31,421 nucleotides of DNA from an uncultured Clostridium sp. (GCA_900557195.1 USRT01000024.1:1-31421), one strand, 5' to 3'; shown: positions 8,504 through 17,476, counted from the first letter of the stretch. Translations and numbers: made by a program. Notes: a model not told the origin generated them from the sequence alone.

Positions 8504-8550
8504 AAAAAAGAATGTAACAATTATATTACAATTTTGTTACATTCTTTTTT
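8504..8550. terminator. Strong bidirectional terminator
   Basis: A perfect 17-bp stem (8504-8520 with 8534-8550) whose outer ends are A6 and T6, with a 13-nt loop. It separates the anti-sigma gene from the next minus-strand gene. Confidence 0.85.
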
Positions 8551-8579
8551 AGTTTCTATGTATTATCTTAATTCTTTAT

Positions 8580-10646
8580 TTAAAATCCTATTGATCCATC
8601 ATATCCAGTACATGATTCAAAGAAAATCTCACCATTACTTCTTTCAAACAAAACTACTTTTTGTCCATGGTTTAAAGTTAAATAATAGCAATAATCTATT
8701 TTACAAGCTTCTTTAATTATAGCTTTAGTATGTGCTGAATCACTCATCCAAAATGAATACATATTTAAATCATTATTAAAGTAATCTGCAAATGCTGTTT
8801 TTAGTTGCTGTTTTGAATATAAAACATTAAGCTTTTCTTGAAAATATTTTATCAAATTATCTTCGGTTATAATATATGTCCCACCTGCATCTATTGGATT
8901 ACCTTTATAAATTATATTTATTTGCGTATTTGTAGCTTCTGAACAATAAGGACTTTGAGCTATAGAATACTTTAACACGTCTTTATGTGGTTGATTATTA
9001 ATATTTTTTAATAAATCTGTACTATCAACATAGTTTAATAATGTAAAACTATTATTTTCATATTTATTTAAAAAGGTTTCTAGCTTTGATATTTGTTCTT
9101 TATTTAATTCCTTAACTTTATTTGTATTGCAAGAGTAAAAATAGTATGTACCATTTTTCTCTGTCAAAACTACTTCAACATTTTCATTATTTGACTCATT
9201 AGATTTTAATGTTAGATAATATTTGTTGCCTTGTTTGTATCCATTTTTTATAGTGAAATTTGTTCCAAGAGCATCACTTATAATACAAACATAGACATTG
9301 TTTAATTCACTATAAAGACAATTTTTAAAGGCTTTTCTAACTGTATCTTTAGTATACGAATAGTCTAACTTTTCTTGTAGGAATTTTATCATATCATTTT
9401 CACTTATTACACATGTATCTTGCATTTCTTCTCCATTAGACTCTTTCCAAATAACTTTATTTTGTGATTCAGTAGCATGTGACGTATACTTACTTGAACG
9501 TACAGCATATAATAAAATTCTTCCAGGAGAATAACTAACATCATAGTTATTTTTCTCATTCTTAAATATATCTTCTGGATTATTATAATCTAGAAATAAA
9601 AATGGATTATTTTCTCCACTATTTATAAATTTTTCTATGCTCGAAATTTCTTCTTTTGTAATCTCTCTTTTTTGATTAGTTCCTAATTCTTGTTGTACAT
9701 TTGTTTCCTTATCTTTAATCAAATTAATAACACTAGATTCATCTTTTATACCTAATTGTTGCAATTTTTGCTTATAAATTGTCTCTCCAAACTTATCACT
9801 TAAATCCTTTTCTAAGTTATATAAACCATCGTATACTTCATTAGAAATCTCATCATTCATCTTCTTATATGTTTTATAATCTTGAGCTAATACATCTTTA
9901 ACAGAACCTTCTGCTGGGTTTATTCCAACATCTGATAATTTGAAGAAAAATACTGGTAAAATTTCTAATTTGTTATCATTTATTTTATAAAATGTTAATT
10001 CCATTTCTATATATTCTGTACTTTGTGAAATTGTCTTTCTAATTAATATATCTGAAAACTCTCCTTCTACTGTTTGTTTTGAATAGCGCATTCCTTCTGC
10101 TATGTCATACTTAACATTATATTTTGTTCCATCATATTTTACATACAATTTAGATGGTTCCTTAGTAGATTGTACTAATTCCCATTCTGGTTCTAAATAA
10201 GTTTCAATTTCTATTTCATCTTCTGTCCCATTATGTACATTTCTAAGGAACTGATTTAATTTTCCGAAATTTTCAATTTGATTATTTCTTATTGTAATTT
10301 TTTTATCAAATACTTGATTATTTGTTGCCATATTACTATTTTGAGCACCATTATTATTTATTGTAGTAGTGCTCCTTCCTAAAAATCTACTTCCTATAAA
10401 TACGCCTGTTCCTATTAACACTACTGCTGATACTGCTGCTATAGATATCTTTAAAGCTTTTTTATTTTTTGAACCTTTCTTTTTATTTACCGCTTCATCA
10501 TACTTATAATTTTGAACTTCCGCTTCTTCCCTTTTTATTTTTTCAAAATCCTCCATAATTATCCCCCCTATATTTTTAGGAACTTCTATTTGTTCCATAT
10601 ATTTATTTACTTCATTTTTTATAATATCTTCATAGTTATTACTCAT
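8580..10646 (-). CDS. Membrane-anchored anti-sigma-like protein with duplicated sensor domain
   Basis: 688 residues. A cytoplasmic N-terminus (~1-75), one membrane helix (~76-95, ISIAAVSAVVLIGTGVFIG) and a ~590-residue extracellular part. The start overlaps the end of an ECF sigma gene by 8 nt, the classical layout for a transmembrane anti-sigma factor that holds the sigma factor at the membrane until an outside signal. The last ~330 residues are two related ~165-residue units. Each runs from a helix (EKFINSGENNPFLFLDY / ETFLNKYENNSFTLLNY) through YSPGRILLYAVRSS / YSIAQSPYCS and MIKFLQEKLDYSYTK / LIKYFQEKLNVLYSK to YFYSC / FFESC. The signal is unknown. No in-frame CGG. Confidence 0.75.
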   Translation of the reverse strand: MSNNYEDIIKNEVNKYMEQIEVPKNIGGIIMEDFEKIKREEAEVQNYKYDEAVNKKKGSKNKKALKISIAAVSAVVLIGTGVFIGSRFLGRSTTTINNNGAQNSNMATNNQVFDKKITIRNNQIENFGKLNQFLRNVHNGTEDEIEIETYLEPEWELVQSTKEPSKLYVKYDGTKYNVKYDIAEGMRYSKQTVEGEFSDILIRKTISQSTEYIEMELTFYKINDNKLEILPVFFFKLSDVGINPAEGSVKDVLAQDYKTYKKMNDEISNEVYDGLYNLEKDLSDKFGETIYKQKLQQLGIKDESSVINLIKDKETNVQQELGTNQKREITKEEISSIEKFINSGENNPFLFLDYNNPEDIFKNEKNNYDVSYSPGRILLYAVRSSKYTSHATESQNKVIWKESNGEEMQDTCVISENDMIKFLQEKLDYSYTKDTVRKAFKNCLYSELNNVYVCIISDALGTNFTIKNGYKQGNKYYLTLKSNESNNENVEVVLTEKNGTYYFYSCNTNKVKELNKEQISKLETFLNKYENNSFTLLNYVDSTDLLKNINNQPHKDVLKYSIAQSPYCSEATNTQINIIYKGNPIDAGGTYIITEDNLIKYFQEKLNVLYSKQQLKTAFADYFNNDLNMYSFWMSDSAHTKAIIKEACKIDYCYYLTLNHGQKVVLFERSNGEIFFESCTGYDGSIGF

Positions 10647-11181
10647 GGTTAGTCACCTCCCCTTGTATGCCATCAAGTTGTGTCTTAAGTTTGTCTAATC
10701 CCTTGTAATACCATGTCTTTATTGTACCTACTGGCTTATCTAAACTAATAGCAATTTCATCAAATGTAAAATTCATATAACATTTCATAATTATAACTGA
10801 TTTTGTTTCTAATCCTAATGTATTTAGTGCAGTTTCGAAATCTATTTTTTCTTCTACATTATTTGGTAAACTTTTTTCTTTATCACAATCCTCCATATAA
10901 ATTATTTTTGAATTCTTCTTTAAATAATTTTTAGATTCATTTATTGCAATTCGTATAATCCAAGTTTTAAAAAATTCTGGATGTCTTAGTTTATCTAAAT
11001 TTGTATATGCTTTATATATAACTTCATCTAAAACTTCTATGCTATTTTCTTGATTGTTTATAATTGCATAAATAATTTTGTATACTGGATCACGACTTAA
11101 ATTAATCAATTCTACAAATGAATCTTTATTACCACTTTTAAATTGTTCTATTAGTATTTTTATCTTTTCATTTTGTTCCAT
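10639..11181 (-). CDS. ECF-type RNA polymerase sigma factor
   Basis: 180 residues with the two ECF domains. Region 2 (~10-75) contains the helix of the -10 reader (VLDEVIYKAYTNLDKLRHPEFFKTWIIRIAINES) and region 4 (~105-160) contains an HTH (FDEIAISLDKPVGTIKTWYYKGLDKLK). It directs RNA polymerase to a small regulon, probably including its own operon. The downstream gene overlaps it and codes for a membrane protein with the features of its anti-sigma partner. The size and the SigV/SigW-like layout suggest a cell-envelope stress role, which also fits the PBP gene further down the same strand. A Shine-Dalgarno-like GGGGGAA precedes the ATG. Confidence 0.88.
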   Translation of the reverse strand: MEQNEKIKILIEQFKSGNKDSFVELINLSRDPVYKIIYAIINNQENSIEVLDEVIYKAYTNLDKLRHPEFFKTWIIRIAINESKNYLKKNSKIIYMEDCDKEKSLPNNVEEKIDFETALNTLGLETKSVIIMKCYMNFTFDEIAISLDKPVGTIKTWYYKGLDKLKTQLDGIQGEVTNHE

Positions 11182-11211
11182 GTGTTCCCCCTTTATTTGC
11201 CTTTATAATTA

Positions 11212-11230
11212 TTAGACAAATTAAGTCTAA
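11212..11230. promoter_or_regulatory. Short palindrome upstream of the ECF sigma gene
   Basis: TTAGAC (11212-11217) and GTCTAA (11225-11230) are inverted with a 7-nt gap, about 35 nt before the sigma start. It could be an operator or chance in AT-rich sequence. Confidence 0.25.
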
Positions 11231-11330
11231 AAAAAGTTTTAAAATACAAAATAATTTAAAATAATGTTAGGATAGATATGTAACTTTTAATAAATCTTTT
11301 TTATATACTTAATAATCTTAACATATATAA

Positions 11331-11364
11331 TAAAAAAAGACTGTGACTTTTTAATCACAATCTT
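11331..11364 (-). terminator. Terminator after ackA copy 1
   Basis: On the minus strand AAGATTGTGAT pairs with GTCACAGTCTT (two G-U pairs), loop TAAAAA, then seven T. Confidence 0.8.
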
Positions 11365-11384
11365 ATTACAATATTATTACAATA

Positions 11385-12576
11385 TTACTTTACTAAATTT
11401 AAAGTATCTCTTGCTATTACCAATTCCTCATTTGTAGGAATTACATATGCCTTTATAGTAGAATTTTGGCTAGAGATTTCTGCTTCTTCACTTCTTACTT
11501 CATTTTTCTTAGCATCTAATTCTAATCCCATAAAACTTAAATGGTTACATATACCCATTCTTCTATTTTTTTGATTCTCACCTACACCTGCTGTAAATAC
11601 TATAACATCAACGCCACCCATAGAAACAGCATGTTTTACTATATACTGAGCTATATTTAAATCATATGCTTTTAAAGCAAGCTCCGCTCTTTTATTTCCT
11701 TTTTCCGCTTCTGCTTCTATATCTCTTATATCTGGTGATACTCCAGATATTCCATAAGCTCCTGATTCTTTGTTTAACATTTTATCCATTTCATCTGATG
11801 ATAAACCTTCTTTTTTCATTAAGAATGTAACTATAGATGGGTCTAAATCTCCGCTTCTAGCACACATCATAATTCCGACCTAGTGGTGTTAATCCCATAC
11901 TAGTATCTACACTCTTTCCACCTTGAACTGCACAAAGACTTGCACCTTGACCTATATGACAAACAATAATTTTTAAGTCTTCTATATTTTTTCCCATAAC
12001 TTCAGCTACTCTTTTTGATACATAAGAATGACTTGTTCCATGGAAACCATATTTACGAACTTTAAATTTATCATAATATCTATAAGGTATAGGATATAAA
12101 TATCTTTCTTCTGGTATTGTTTGATGAAATGCTGTATCAAATACAGTAACCATTTTTTTACCAGGCATTAATTTTTTACATGCTTCTATTCCCATTAATG
12201 CTCCTGGATTATGTACTGGTGCTAAATCTGCACACTCTCTGATTCCTTCTATTACTTCATCTGTAACTAGAACAGATTCTTTAAATTTCTCTCCACCATG
12301 TACTATTCTATGTCCTATTCCATCTATTTCATCTAAACTATTAATTACTCCATAATCTTTATTAGTTAATTGTTCTATAACAATGCTTATTGCTTCATTA
12401 TGTGTAGGTACTGCCTTGTTAATAACATATTTTTCTCCATTTACTTTATGTGTTAAAAAAGAATTATCTTGACCTATTCTTTCATAATATCCTTTTGCCA
12501 TTACAGATTCATCATCCATATCCATTAATTGATATTTTAAAGATGAACTTCCACAATTTAATACTAAAATTTTCAT
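11385..12576 (-). CDS. ackA: Acetate kinase, copy 1, one CGG +1 site
   Basis: Interconverts acetyl phosphate + ADP and acetate + ATP, the energy-yielding end of acetate fermentation. The N-terminal VLNCGSSSLKYQL, GHRIVHGG, FDTAFHQTIP, RKYGFHGTSH and DVIVFTAGVGENQ motifs are intact. The standard reading breaks after TPLGRNYDVC. At 11877 an in-frame CGG precedes A; skipping the C restores TPLGGIMMCARSGDLDP, the conserved loop with the catalytic Arg (RSGD). The corrected protein is 396 residues, the family's normal length. It follows ackA copy 2 by 21 nt and pta further up, so the three probably act together. Tandem duplication of the gene is likely. CARSGD replaces the more usual GTRSGD. Confidence 0.93.
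11874..11877 (-). other. CGG +1 site in ackA copy 1
   Basis: Zero frame CTA GGT CGG AAT; corrected CTA GGT (C) GGA ATT ATG. It comes after exactly 233 codons and restores conserved PLGG; the same codon position is affected in copy 2. Confidence 0.92.
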
Positions 12577-12597
12577 ATATTTACTTCCTTTCTTTTT

Positions 12598-13790
12598 TTA
12601 TTTTATCTTTTCTAGAGTCCTTCTTGCAATTAAAAGTTCTTCATTTGTAGGAACAACATGAACCTCTATTTTGGAATTTTCACTTGATATCTTTACTTCC
12701 TGATTTCTTATTTTATTTTTCTCTAAATCTATATCCACACCTAAGAATTTTAAATAAGAACAAATTTTCTTTCTTGATTCTGGTCCTTTTTCACCAACGC
12801 CTGCTGTAAATGTTAATATATCAAATCCACCCATAGACACAGCATATTTTGCTACACACCCGTGCTACTTGATATGCAAAGTTTTCTAAAGCCATAATAG
12901 CCTTATGATTTCCTTCAGCATATTCTGATTCTATATCTCTAAAATCTACAGATACTTCAGATATACCATAAACACCAGATTTTTTATTTAATATTTCATC
13001 CATTTCTTCTGGAGTGTGATTTCTTAATTTAGCTATATATGTAACTACAGATGGGTCCATATCACCGCTTCTTGTTCCCATAGGAATTCCGACCTAGTGG
13101 TGTAAATCCCATACTTGTATCTATAGACTTACCATTCTTTATTGCACATACACTGGCTCCTTGTCCCAAATGACAATTTATAATTCTTAATTCTTCTATA
13201 GGTTTTCCTACAATTTCTGCTACTCTATTTGCTACATATTCATGTGATACTCCATGGAAACCATATTTACGTATTTTATATTTTTCATAATATTTATATG
13301 GTATTGGATATATATATGTCTCTTCAGGCATTGTTTGATGAAATGATGTATCAAATACTGCTACATTAGTTTTACCTGGCATTACATTTAAACAAGCTTC
13401 TATTCCTAAAATAGCTGCTGGATTGTGTAATGGTGCAAGTTCTATACAGTCTTTTATTCCTGCTATCACTTCATCATTTATTATTACTGGTTTTGTGAAT
13501 TTTTCTCCTCCATGAACTATTCTATGTCCAACTCCATCTATTTCATCTACAGATTTAATAACACCATATTGTTTGCTTAAAAGTCTATCTAAGACAAATT
13601 TTATTGCTTTTTCGTGATTAGAAGCGGGTTTTTCAAAATTATGTTTTTCGCCTCCTACCTTATGTGTTAAAAAGGAATTATATTGTCCTATTCTTTCATA
13701 ATTACCTTTTGCTAGGACTTCTTCTTTTTCCATATCTATTAGTTGATATTTTAATGATGAACTTCCACTGTTTAATACTAGTATCTTCAT
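12598..13790 (-). CDS. ackA: Acetate kinase, copy 2, two CGG +1 sites
   Basis: A second acetate kinase, paralogous to the one just downstream (both begin MKILVLN-GSSSLKYQL). In the standard reading it falls into three pieces. At 13091 a CGGA in PLGG, after exactly 233 codons as in copy 1, restores TPLGGIPMGTRSGDMDPS. At 12862 a CGGG restores VAGCVAKYAVSMGGFDILTF. With both corrections the protein is 396 residues, identical in length to copy 1, with all family motifs in order, including FTAGVGE near the end. The pair may differ in kinetics or regulation; nothing in the sequence decides this. The two copies are diverged, so this is an old duplication and not an assembly repeat. Confidence 0.92.
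12859..12862 (-). other. Second CGG +1 site in ackA copy 2
   Basis: Zero frame GTA GCA CGG GTG TGT; corrected GCA (C) GGG TGT GTA GCA AAA. The corrected stretch aligns without gaps to copy 1 (IAQYIVKHAV). Here the family does not fix Gly, so loss of another nearby base is formally possible. Confidence 0.75.
13088..13091 (-). other. First CGG +1 site in ackA copy 2
   Basis: Zero frame CTA GGT CGG AAT TCC; corrected GGT (C) GGA ATT CCT ATG. Same residue (Gly 234) and same nine bases CTAGGTCGG as in copy 1. Confidence 0.92.
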
Positions 13791-14011
13791 ATTAACTACC
13801 CCATTTCTTTGTTTTTAGGTACATAGTGTGCTGACAAAATTTATTATTTTTACACTATTCATTCGCTACTTTCACTTTATGCTTATGTTAAAAAGTTATA
13901 TTATATAAATCCTATATGTTACGATTCATAATCTTATCTTGTTTAGTTATAACTAGTGAAAGAGTGATATTTATTAAATTTTAAAAGAATATGTATTACT
14001 TTTTGCAAATA

Positions 14012-15007
14012 CTATTCTTGTGCTTGCACAGCGGTTATAGCAATTACACCTGCAATATCTTCACTTGAACATCCTCTTGATAAATCATTTACAGGTTTTG
14101 CTATTCCTTGGCATAAAGGACCATAAGCTTCTGCTTTTGCTAAACGCTGTACTAATTTATATCCAATATTACCAGCATCTAAGTCTGGGAATATTAATGT
14201 ATTTGCTTTTCCAGCAACCGGACTTCCAGGAGCTTTTCTTGCTGCTATTTCTGGAATTATTGCAGCGTCTAATTGTAATTCTCCATCACAAATTAAGTCT
14301 GGCATCTTTTCTTTTAATATTTTAGTTGCTTCAACTACTTTTTCAGTCAGTGGCGAATTAGCACTTCCATATGTAGAATATGAAAGCATTGCTACTTTTG
14401 ACTCTTTGCCAACCAATTGTTCGAAACTCTTGCTAGATGCAATAGCAATTTCAGATAAGCTATCAGCATCTGGATATTCATTTAATCCTGAATCAGAAAA
14501 AACAAATGCTCCATCTTCTCCATATTCACAATTTGGAACTACCATTAAGAAAAAGGCTGAAACAAGTTTTGTACCCGGAGCTGTTTTTAATATTTGAAGT
14601 GCAGGTCTTAAAGTATCTGCTGTAGAATGAACTGCACCTGATACTAATCCATCTGCTAAACCTTGTTTTACCATCATCATTCCGAAATATGTTTCATCTT
14701 TAATTAATTCTTTTGCTTTTTCTATAGTTATTCCTTTGTTCTTTCGAAGTTCATAAAAAGCTTGTACAAAATCCTCATAATTTTCACTATCTACTGGATT
14801 TATAATCTTTGCCTTTGAGATATCAAAATTATGTTCGTTTGCTATTTTTGTTATTTCTTCTTGTTTACCAATTAGTATAATATTGGCATATCCTTCTTCT
14901 AAAGCTATTTTAGCCGCTTCTATTGTTCTTATATCATTTCCTTCTGGAAGAACAATTGTTTTTATATCTTGTTTTGCTCTTTGTTTTATTGTTTTTATAA
15001 AAGACAT
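14012..15007 (-). CDS. pta: Phosphate acetyltransferase
   Basis: 331 residues, the short single-domain form of Pta, which converts acetyl-CoA + phosphate to acetyl phosphate + CoA and feeds acetate kinase. Motifs seen: IVLPEGNDIRTIEAA, VKQGLADGLVSGAVHSTADT, FSDSGLNEYPDADSLSEIA, SYSTYGSANSPLTEKV and a C-terminal RGCSSEDI. The start was put at the ATG beginning MSFIKTI, because GGAG lies 8 nt upstream and a promoter -10 element at 15041-15046 excludes the longer frame from 15058. It lies on the same strand as the two ackA genes, 222 nt before copy 2. The frame is intact with no in-frame CGG. Confidence 0.95.
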   Translation of the reverse strand: MSFIKTIKQRAKQDIKTIVLPEGNDIRTIEAAKIALEEGYANIILIGKQEEITKIANEHNFDISKAKIINPVDSENYEDFVQAFYELRKNKGITIEKAKELIKDETYFGMMMVKQGLADGLVSGAVHSTADTLRPALQILKTAPGTKLVSAFFLMVVPNCEYGEDGAFVFSDSGLNEYPDADSLSEIAIASSKSFEQLVGKESKVAMLSYSTYGSANSPLTEKVVEATKILKEKMPDLICDGELQLDAAIIPEIAARKAPGSPVAGKANTLIFPDLDAGNIGYKLVQRLAKAEAYGPLCQGIAKPVNDLSRGCSSEDIAGVIAITAVQAQE

Positions 15008-15040
15008 ATTCATTTCTCCTTTCTCTTTTATGTCTTTAAT

Positions 15041-15069
15041 ATTATATAAGGAAATCACTAAAAGTACAA
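15041..15069 (-). promoter_or_regulatory. Sigma-A promoter of pta
   Basis: TTGTAC (15069-15064), 17-nt spacer, TATAAT (15046-15041) on the minus strand; transcription would start near 15034, just before the Shine-Dalgarno of pta. Confidence 0.75.
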
Positions 15070-15136
15070 GATATTTTTTTGTTTAATAGGTATTTTCAAT
15101 ATCATTTTAAATTCTAATGCATTTCTTGTATAAGGA

Positions 15137-15165
15137 TTGTTTTTTTATGTAAATTGTTGTATAAT
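15137..15165 (+). promoter_or_regulatory. Sigma-A promoter of the small Cys-rich gene
   Basis: TTGTTT (15137-15142), 17-nt spacer, TATAAT (15160-15165). It places transcription start after 15170, so the coding start is at 15203 and not further upstream. Confidence 0.7.
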
Positions 15166-15202
15166 ATTTTACATATTATATTGTAAAGGAGTGAAAAAGA
15201 GA

Positions 15203-15451
15203 ATGTTGTCAAAATGTAAAGAACAACCAAAATGTTCTGTTTGTCCATATTGTGATAACTGTCGGATTAGGCAGAGTTTTTACGCAAGTATAGACGGATT
15301 CTACAATATGTTCAATATTTTGAGCAGTAATATAACAACTGCTTCCAAAATGCTTGGACGTTCTGATGAAGAAACAGACTTGATGGTAAACGAGCTCTTG
15401 ACAGAATTAATACACAAAAGAAGTATTGAGCTCGGCAAGAACAATGGTTAA
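15203..15451 (+). CDS. Small protein with N-terminal Cys cluster, unknown function
   Basis: 82 residues starting MLSKCKEQPKC. Five Cys follow within ~20 residues in a C-x2-C-x2-C-x2-C-like array (CSVCPYCDNC), which could bind zinc or iron; the rest is probably helical. It has its own promoter and terminator. The 3' three quarters are GC-richer (CTC, GGC, CAG, AGG codons) than surrounding genes. Codon 21 (first base 15263) is an in-frame CGG right after the Cys cluster. Read as Arg the protein runs to 82 residues; under the +1 rule it would end after nine more codons as a 29-residue Cys-rich peptide. It is one of only three in-frame CGG outside the foreign left end not tied to an obvious frameshift. 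Confidence 0.65.
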   Translation: MLSKCKEQPKCSVCPYCDNCRIRQSFYASIDGFYNMFNILSSNITTASKMLGRSDEETDLMVNELLTELIHKRSIELGKNNG

Positions 15452-15472
15452 TTAGACAGCAATACACACCTT

Positions 15473-15505
15473 ATCCCCACCACACTATGTCGGTGGGGAT
15501 TTTTC
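15473..15505 (+). terminator. Terminator after the Cys-cluster gene
   Basis: ATCCCCACC (15473-15481) pairs with GGTGGGGAT (15492-15500), then TTTTT. Confidence 0.88.
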
Positions 15506-15545
15506 TATAATTTATTAAATATATGCAATATATTTAACTATTTCT

Positions 15546-15869
15546 TTATACTTGAAAATCATGATCTGGTCTATATGGTCTTTCTGCTATTACTACAAAT
15601 TTAATAGAATAAATATCTCCATATAATAAATTACCACTTTCTATTGATCTTAATAATACATAACTTGCTCCAACATCTTCTAATATACCTGTTCTATCTT
15701 CCATACTATTTGTTCCTATTAAAAATTGTATTCTTACTAATTTGCCAATTTGTTCTCTTAAAAAAGCTGGTGTGTAAATATTATTTGTTAACACTTCTGG
15801 CATAGGACTTTGTCTGTTTTCTTTAGTAGATTCAATATAATCTTTATTAGTCTCCATAACTATAATCAT
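15546..15869 (-). CDS. GerQ-like spore coat protein
   Basis: 107 residues. A disordered N-terminus (~1-35) is followed by a compact β-rich domain (AFLREQIGKLVRIQFLIG ... GILEDVGASYVLLRS ... GNLLYGDIYSIKFVVI) like that of GerQ (YwdL). GerQ is a small coat protein cross-linked in the spore and needed for CwlJ to be present and active. It is the gene directly downstream of a cwlJ homologue on the same strand, a pairing known in spore-formers, and this supports the call more than sequence similarity alone. A GGGA ribosome-binding site lies close to the first ATG (MIIV); the Met four residues later is a possible start. Confidence 0.65.
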   Translation of the reverse strand: MIIVMETNKDYIESTKENRQSPMPEVLTNNIYTPAFLREQIGKLVRIQFLIGTNSMEDRTGILEDVGASYVLLRSIESGNLLYGDIYSIKFVVIAERPYRPDHDFQV

Positions 15870-15924
15870 TCCCTTCTTAAAGTTAAAATTATAAAAAAGT
15901 TACTATCACTTTTTTAAACAATTT

Positions 15925-16371
15925 TTATGTTGTTTCATAAAGAGGTGTTGGTCTATAAAAGCAGTGTTCAATAATTCTTGTGTGTAACGCTCCAGAGCCA
16001 TTATATGGAAAAGTATTAGGACATGTTGGCATAAATGGATTCATATACCATAAACATGTTCCTACTTCATTTATTCTATTTCCTGCTATTGCCCAATCTG
16101 CTATATTGTAATGAATATCTGTTGGTGTCATATTATATATATTTTGAGAATTATATTGATTTCTAATAGTTTCTCTTACACAATCAAATTGACCTTCTTG
16201 GTAAATTATATTTCGTATACTTCCACCCTGCGATATTCGAGAATATTCTCCAACAGCTACATTTACACGATTCATAATAACAGATGCTACCGCTCTCATT
16301 CCAATATCACCTTCTCCACCTGCTTCACACTGAATTAATCTTGCAAGTAATTCTCTTTCTGAAAAAGCCAT
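15925..16371 (-). CDS. cwlJ: Spore cortex-lytic hydrolase, CwlJ/SleB catalytic family
   Basis: 148 residues consisting only of the Hydrolase_2 (SleB/CwlJ) domain. Seen: RLIQCEAGGEGDIGMRAVASVIMNR with the catalytic Glu, GSIRNIIYQEGQFDCV, and the WYMNPF ... HTRIIEHCFYRP end. Like CwlJ, and unlike SleB, it has no signal peptide and no peptidoglycan-binding domain, so it is expected to be made in the mother cell and laid down at the coat-cortex border, where it degrades cortex during germination. The start is the ATG of MAFSERE, with GAGGTGAT upstream. The GerQ-like gene follows by about 55 nt. Confidence 0.88.
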   Translation of the reverse strand: MAFSERELLARLIQCEAGGEGDIGMRAVASVIMNRVNVAVGEYSRISQGGSIRNIIYQEGQFDCVRETIRNQYNSQNIYNMTPTDIHYNIADWAIAGNRINEVGTCLWYMNPFMPTCPNTFPYNGSGALHTRIIEHCFYRPTPLYETT

Positions 16372-17044
16372 TAAAATCACCTCATACTATGTAATCTATA
16401 CTAACATATTCTAACAATTCTAATATTGTGATTGACTATGTAATTATAAATTTCATTTCTTCATATTTAATAAATATATCAAATACTAAAACCTTAACTC
16501 CATATATTAAGTAATTCAACATTTACATTTTATGTTAAATTTGGTATAATATATACATATATAATAATTTATATATGTATAAGCATAGCTAATATGCTTT
16601 AGTGGATTATAACATAATATCTTTTCTTAAATACTCAATATATTATGTTTTACAGTAATTATAATAAGAATATTACTGACACTGCATCTTTTATCTGTTT
16701 TATCCACACATTCTTATGATTAGACTTTATATGCTTTTTTCTGGAACTATATTCTTGTATTTAATACAGTTAGCGTATTGGTTTAATATAATTACTTAAA
16801 GATTTCTAAACTGCTCCATTTGTTTTTTAATCTTTATTTTACTATATATTGTTGTATTAGTAGGCAAGGGCTATACAATTGTTTTATTAACTAATTTTAA
16901 TTGTTGATTATTATTTTAGTTATAAACTTCCTTGTGTATGATTTTAAAGTGATTGGATGGAGCTCTAATCAAAATTTACTTGCTAATTAAAAATTAAACT
17001 CCAGAAAATTTTAATTAGCCCCTATTAATAGAAAGGATTTTTTT
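16372..17044. other. 670-nt region with no gene, two hairpins
   Basis: Divergent intergenic region between cwlJ and an unknown gene; no convincing frame. A perfect 12-bp inverted repeat (TATACATATATA 16552-16563, TATATATGTATA 16570-16581) follows a TATAAT-like element. A second perfect 11-bp repeat sits near the right end. A long leader or small RNA is possible, but I recognise no known family. Confidence 0.5.
16982..17019 (+). promoter_or_regulatory. Hairpin just upstream of the 17045 gene
   Basis: GCTAATTAAAA (16982-16992) and TTTTAATTAGC (17009-17019) are perfect inverted repeats with a 16-nt loop, ending 10 nt before the GAAAGGA ribosome-binding site. It could be an operator, or an mRNA structure acting on translation. 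Confidence 0.45.
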
Positions 17045-17467
17045 ATGTTTACACCTATCCAAAATAATGAAAGTAATTCAGTTGATTTTCAAAAGCAAAT
17101 GGATTTCTTTAACGCCAAGCTAGAAAAACTAGGTAATTCTAGTGAAGAATTTATAGCACTAGCAACATTTAATTTCCCTGGTTCACCCTTTTATTACCAA
17201 AAACAATATAATGGTGCTTTATTTGTAGAATTAGAATCCATAAAGATTCACAAAGACGTGATAAAGAACTTAAAAGACAAAGGGCTAACCTTATATGCAT
17301 CTGGCTATGACTGTGTTGTTAATACAAAGTTTGTAAGGTTTGGTATAATCTATAACTCAAATTTTTTTGAGATTCAGAGTATGAATATAAACAATATACT
17401 AATATTATCCCACTATTCTTTGGCAAACTACTATGATAGAGGATATTATGTAACTAAGATTGGATAG
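17045..17467 (+). CDS. Unknown 140-residue protein
   Basis: Not recognised. It is a soluble protein without signal peptide or membrane segment. Phe, Tyr and Asn are common; a central ALFVELESIKIHKDVIKNLKDKG stretch looks like strand-helix, followed by strands (LTLYASGYDCVV, VRFGIIYNSNFFEIQ). GAAAGGA precedes the ATG at a suitable distance, and a strong terminator follows, so it is a single-gene unit. Codon use is like the host genes and there is no in-frame CGG. It has the same isolated layout (long leader, own terminator) as the small genes at 2961 and 15203, but no visible sequence relation. Confidence 0.65.
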   Translation: MFTPIQNNESNSVDFQKQMDFFNAKLEKLGNSSEEFIALATFNFPGSPFYYQKQYNGALFVELESIKIHKDVIKNLKDKGLTLYASGYDCVVNTKFVRFGIIYNSNFFEIQSMNINNILILSHYSLANYYDRGYYVTKIG

Positions 17468-17476
17468 TACCACTGT

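Noticed and set aside
12598..13790. Tandem ackA as an assembly duplication
   Set aside because: The two copies differ at many positions in DNA and protein, and only one has the second CGG site.
15008..15058. Longer pta frame starting at a GTG at 15058
   Set aside because: It would begin upstream of the -10 element of a good promoter; the ATG at 15007 has a Shine-Dalgarno sequence at 8 nt.
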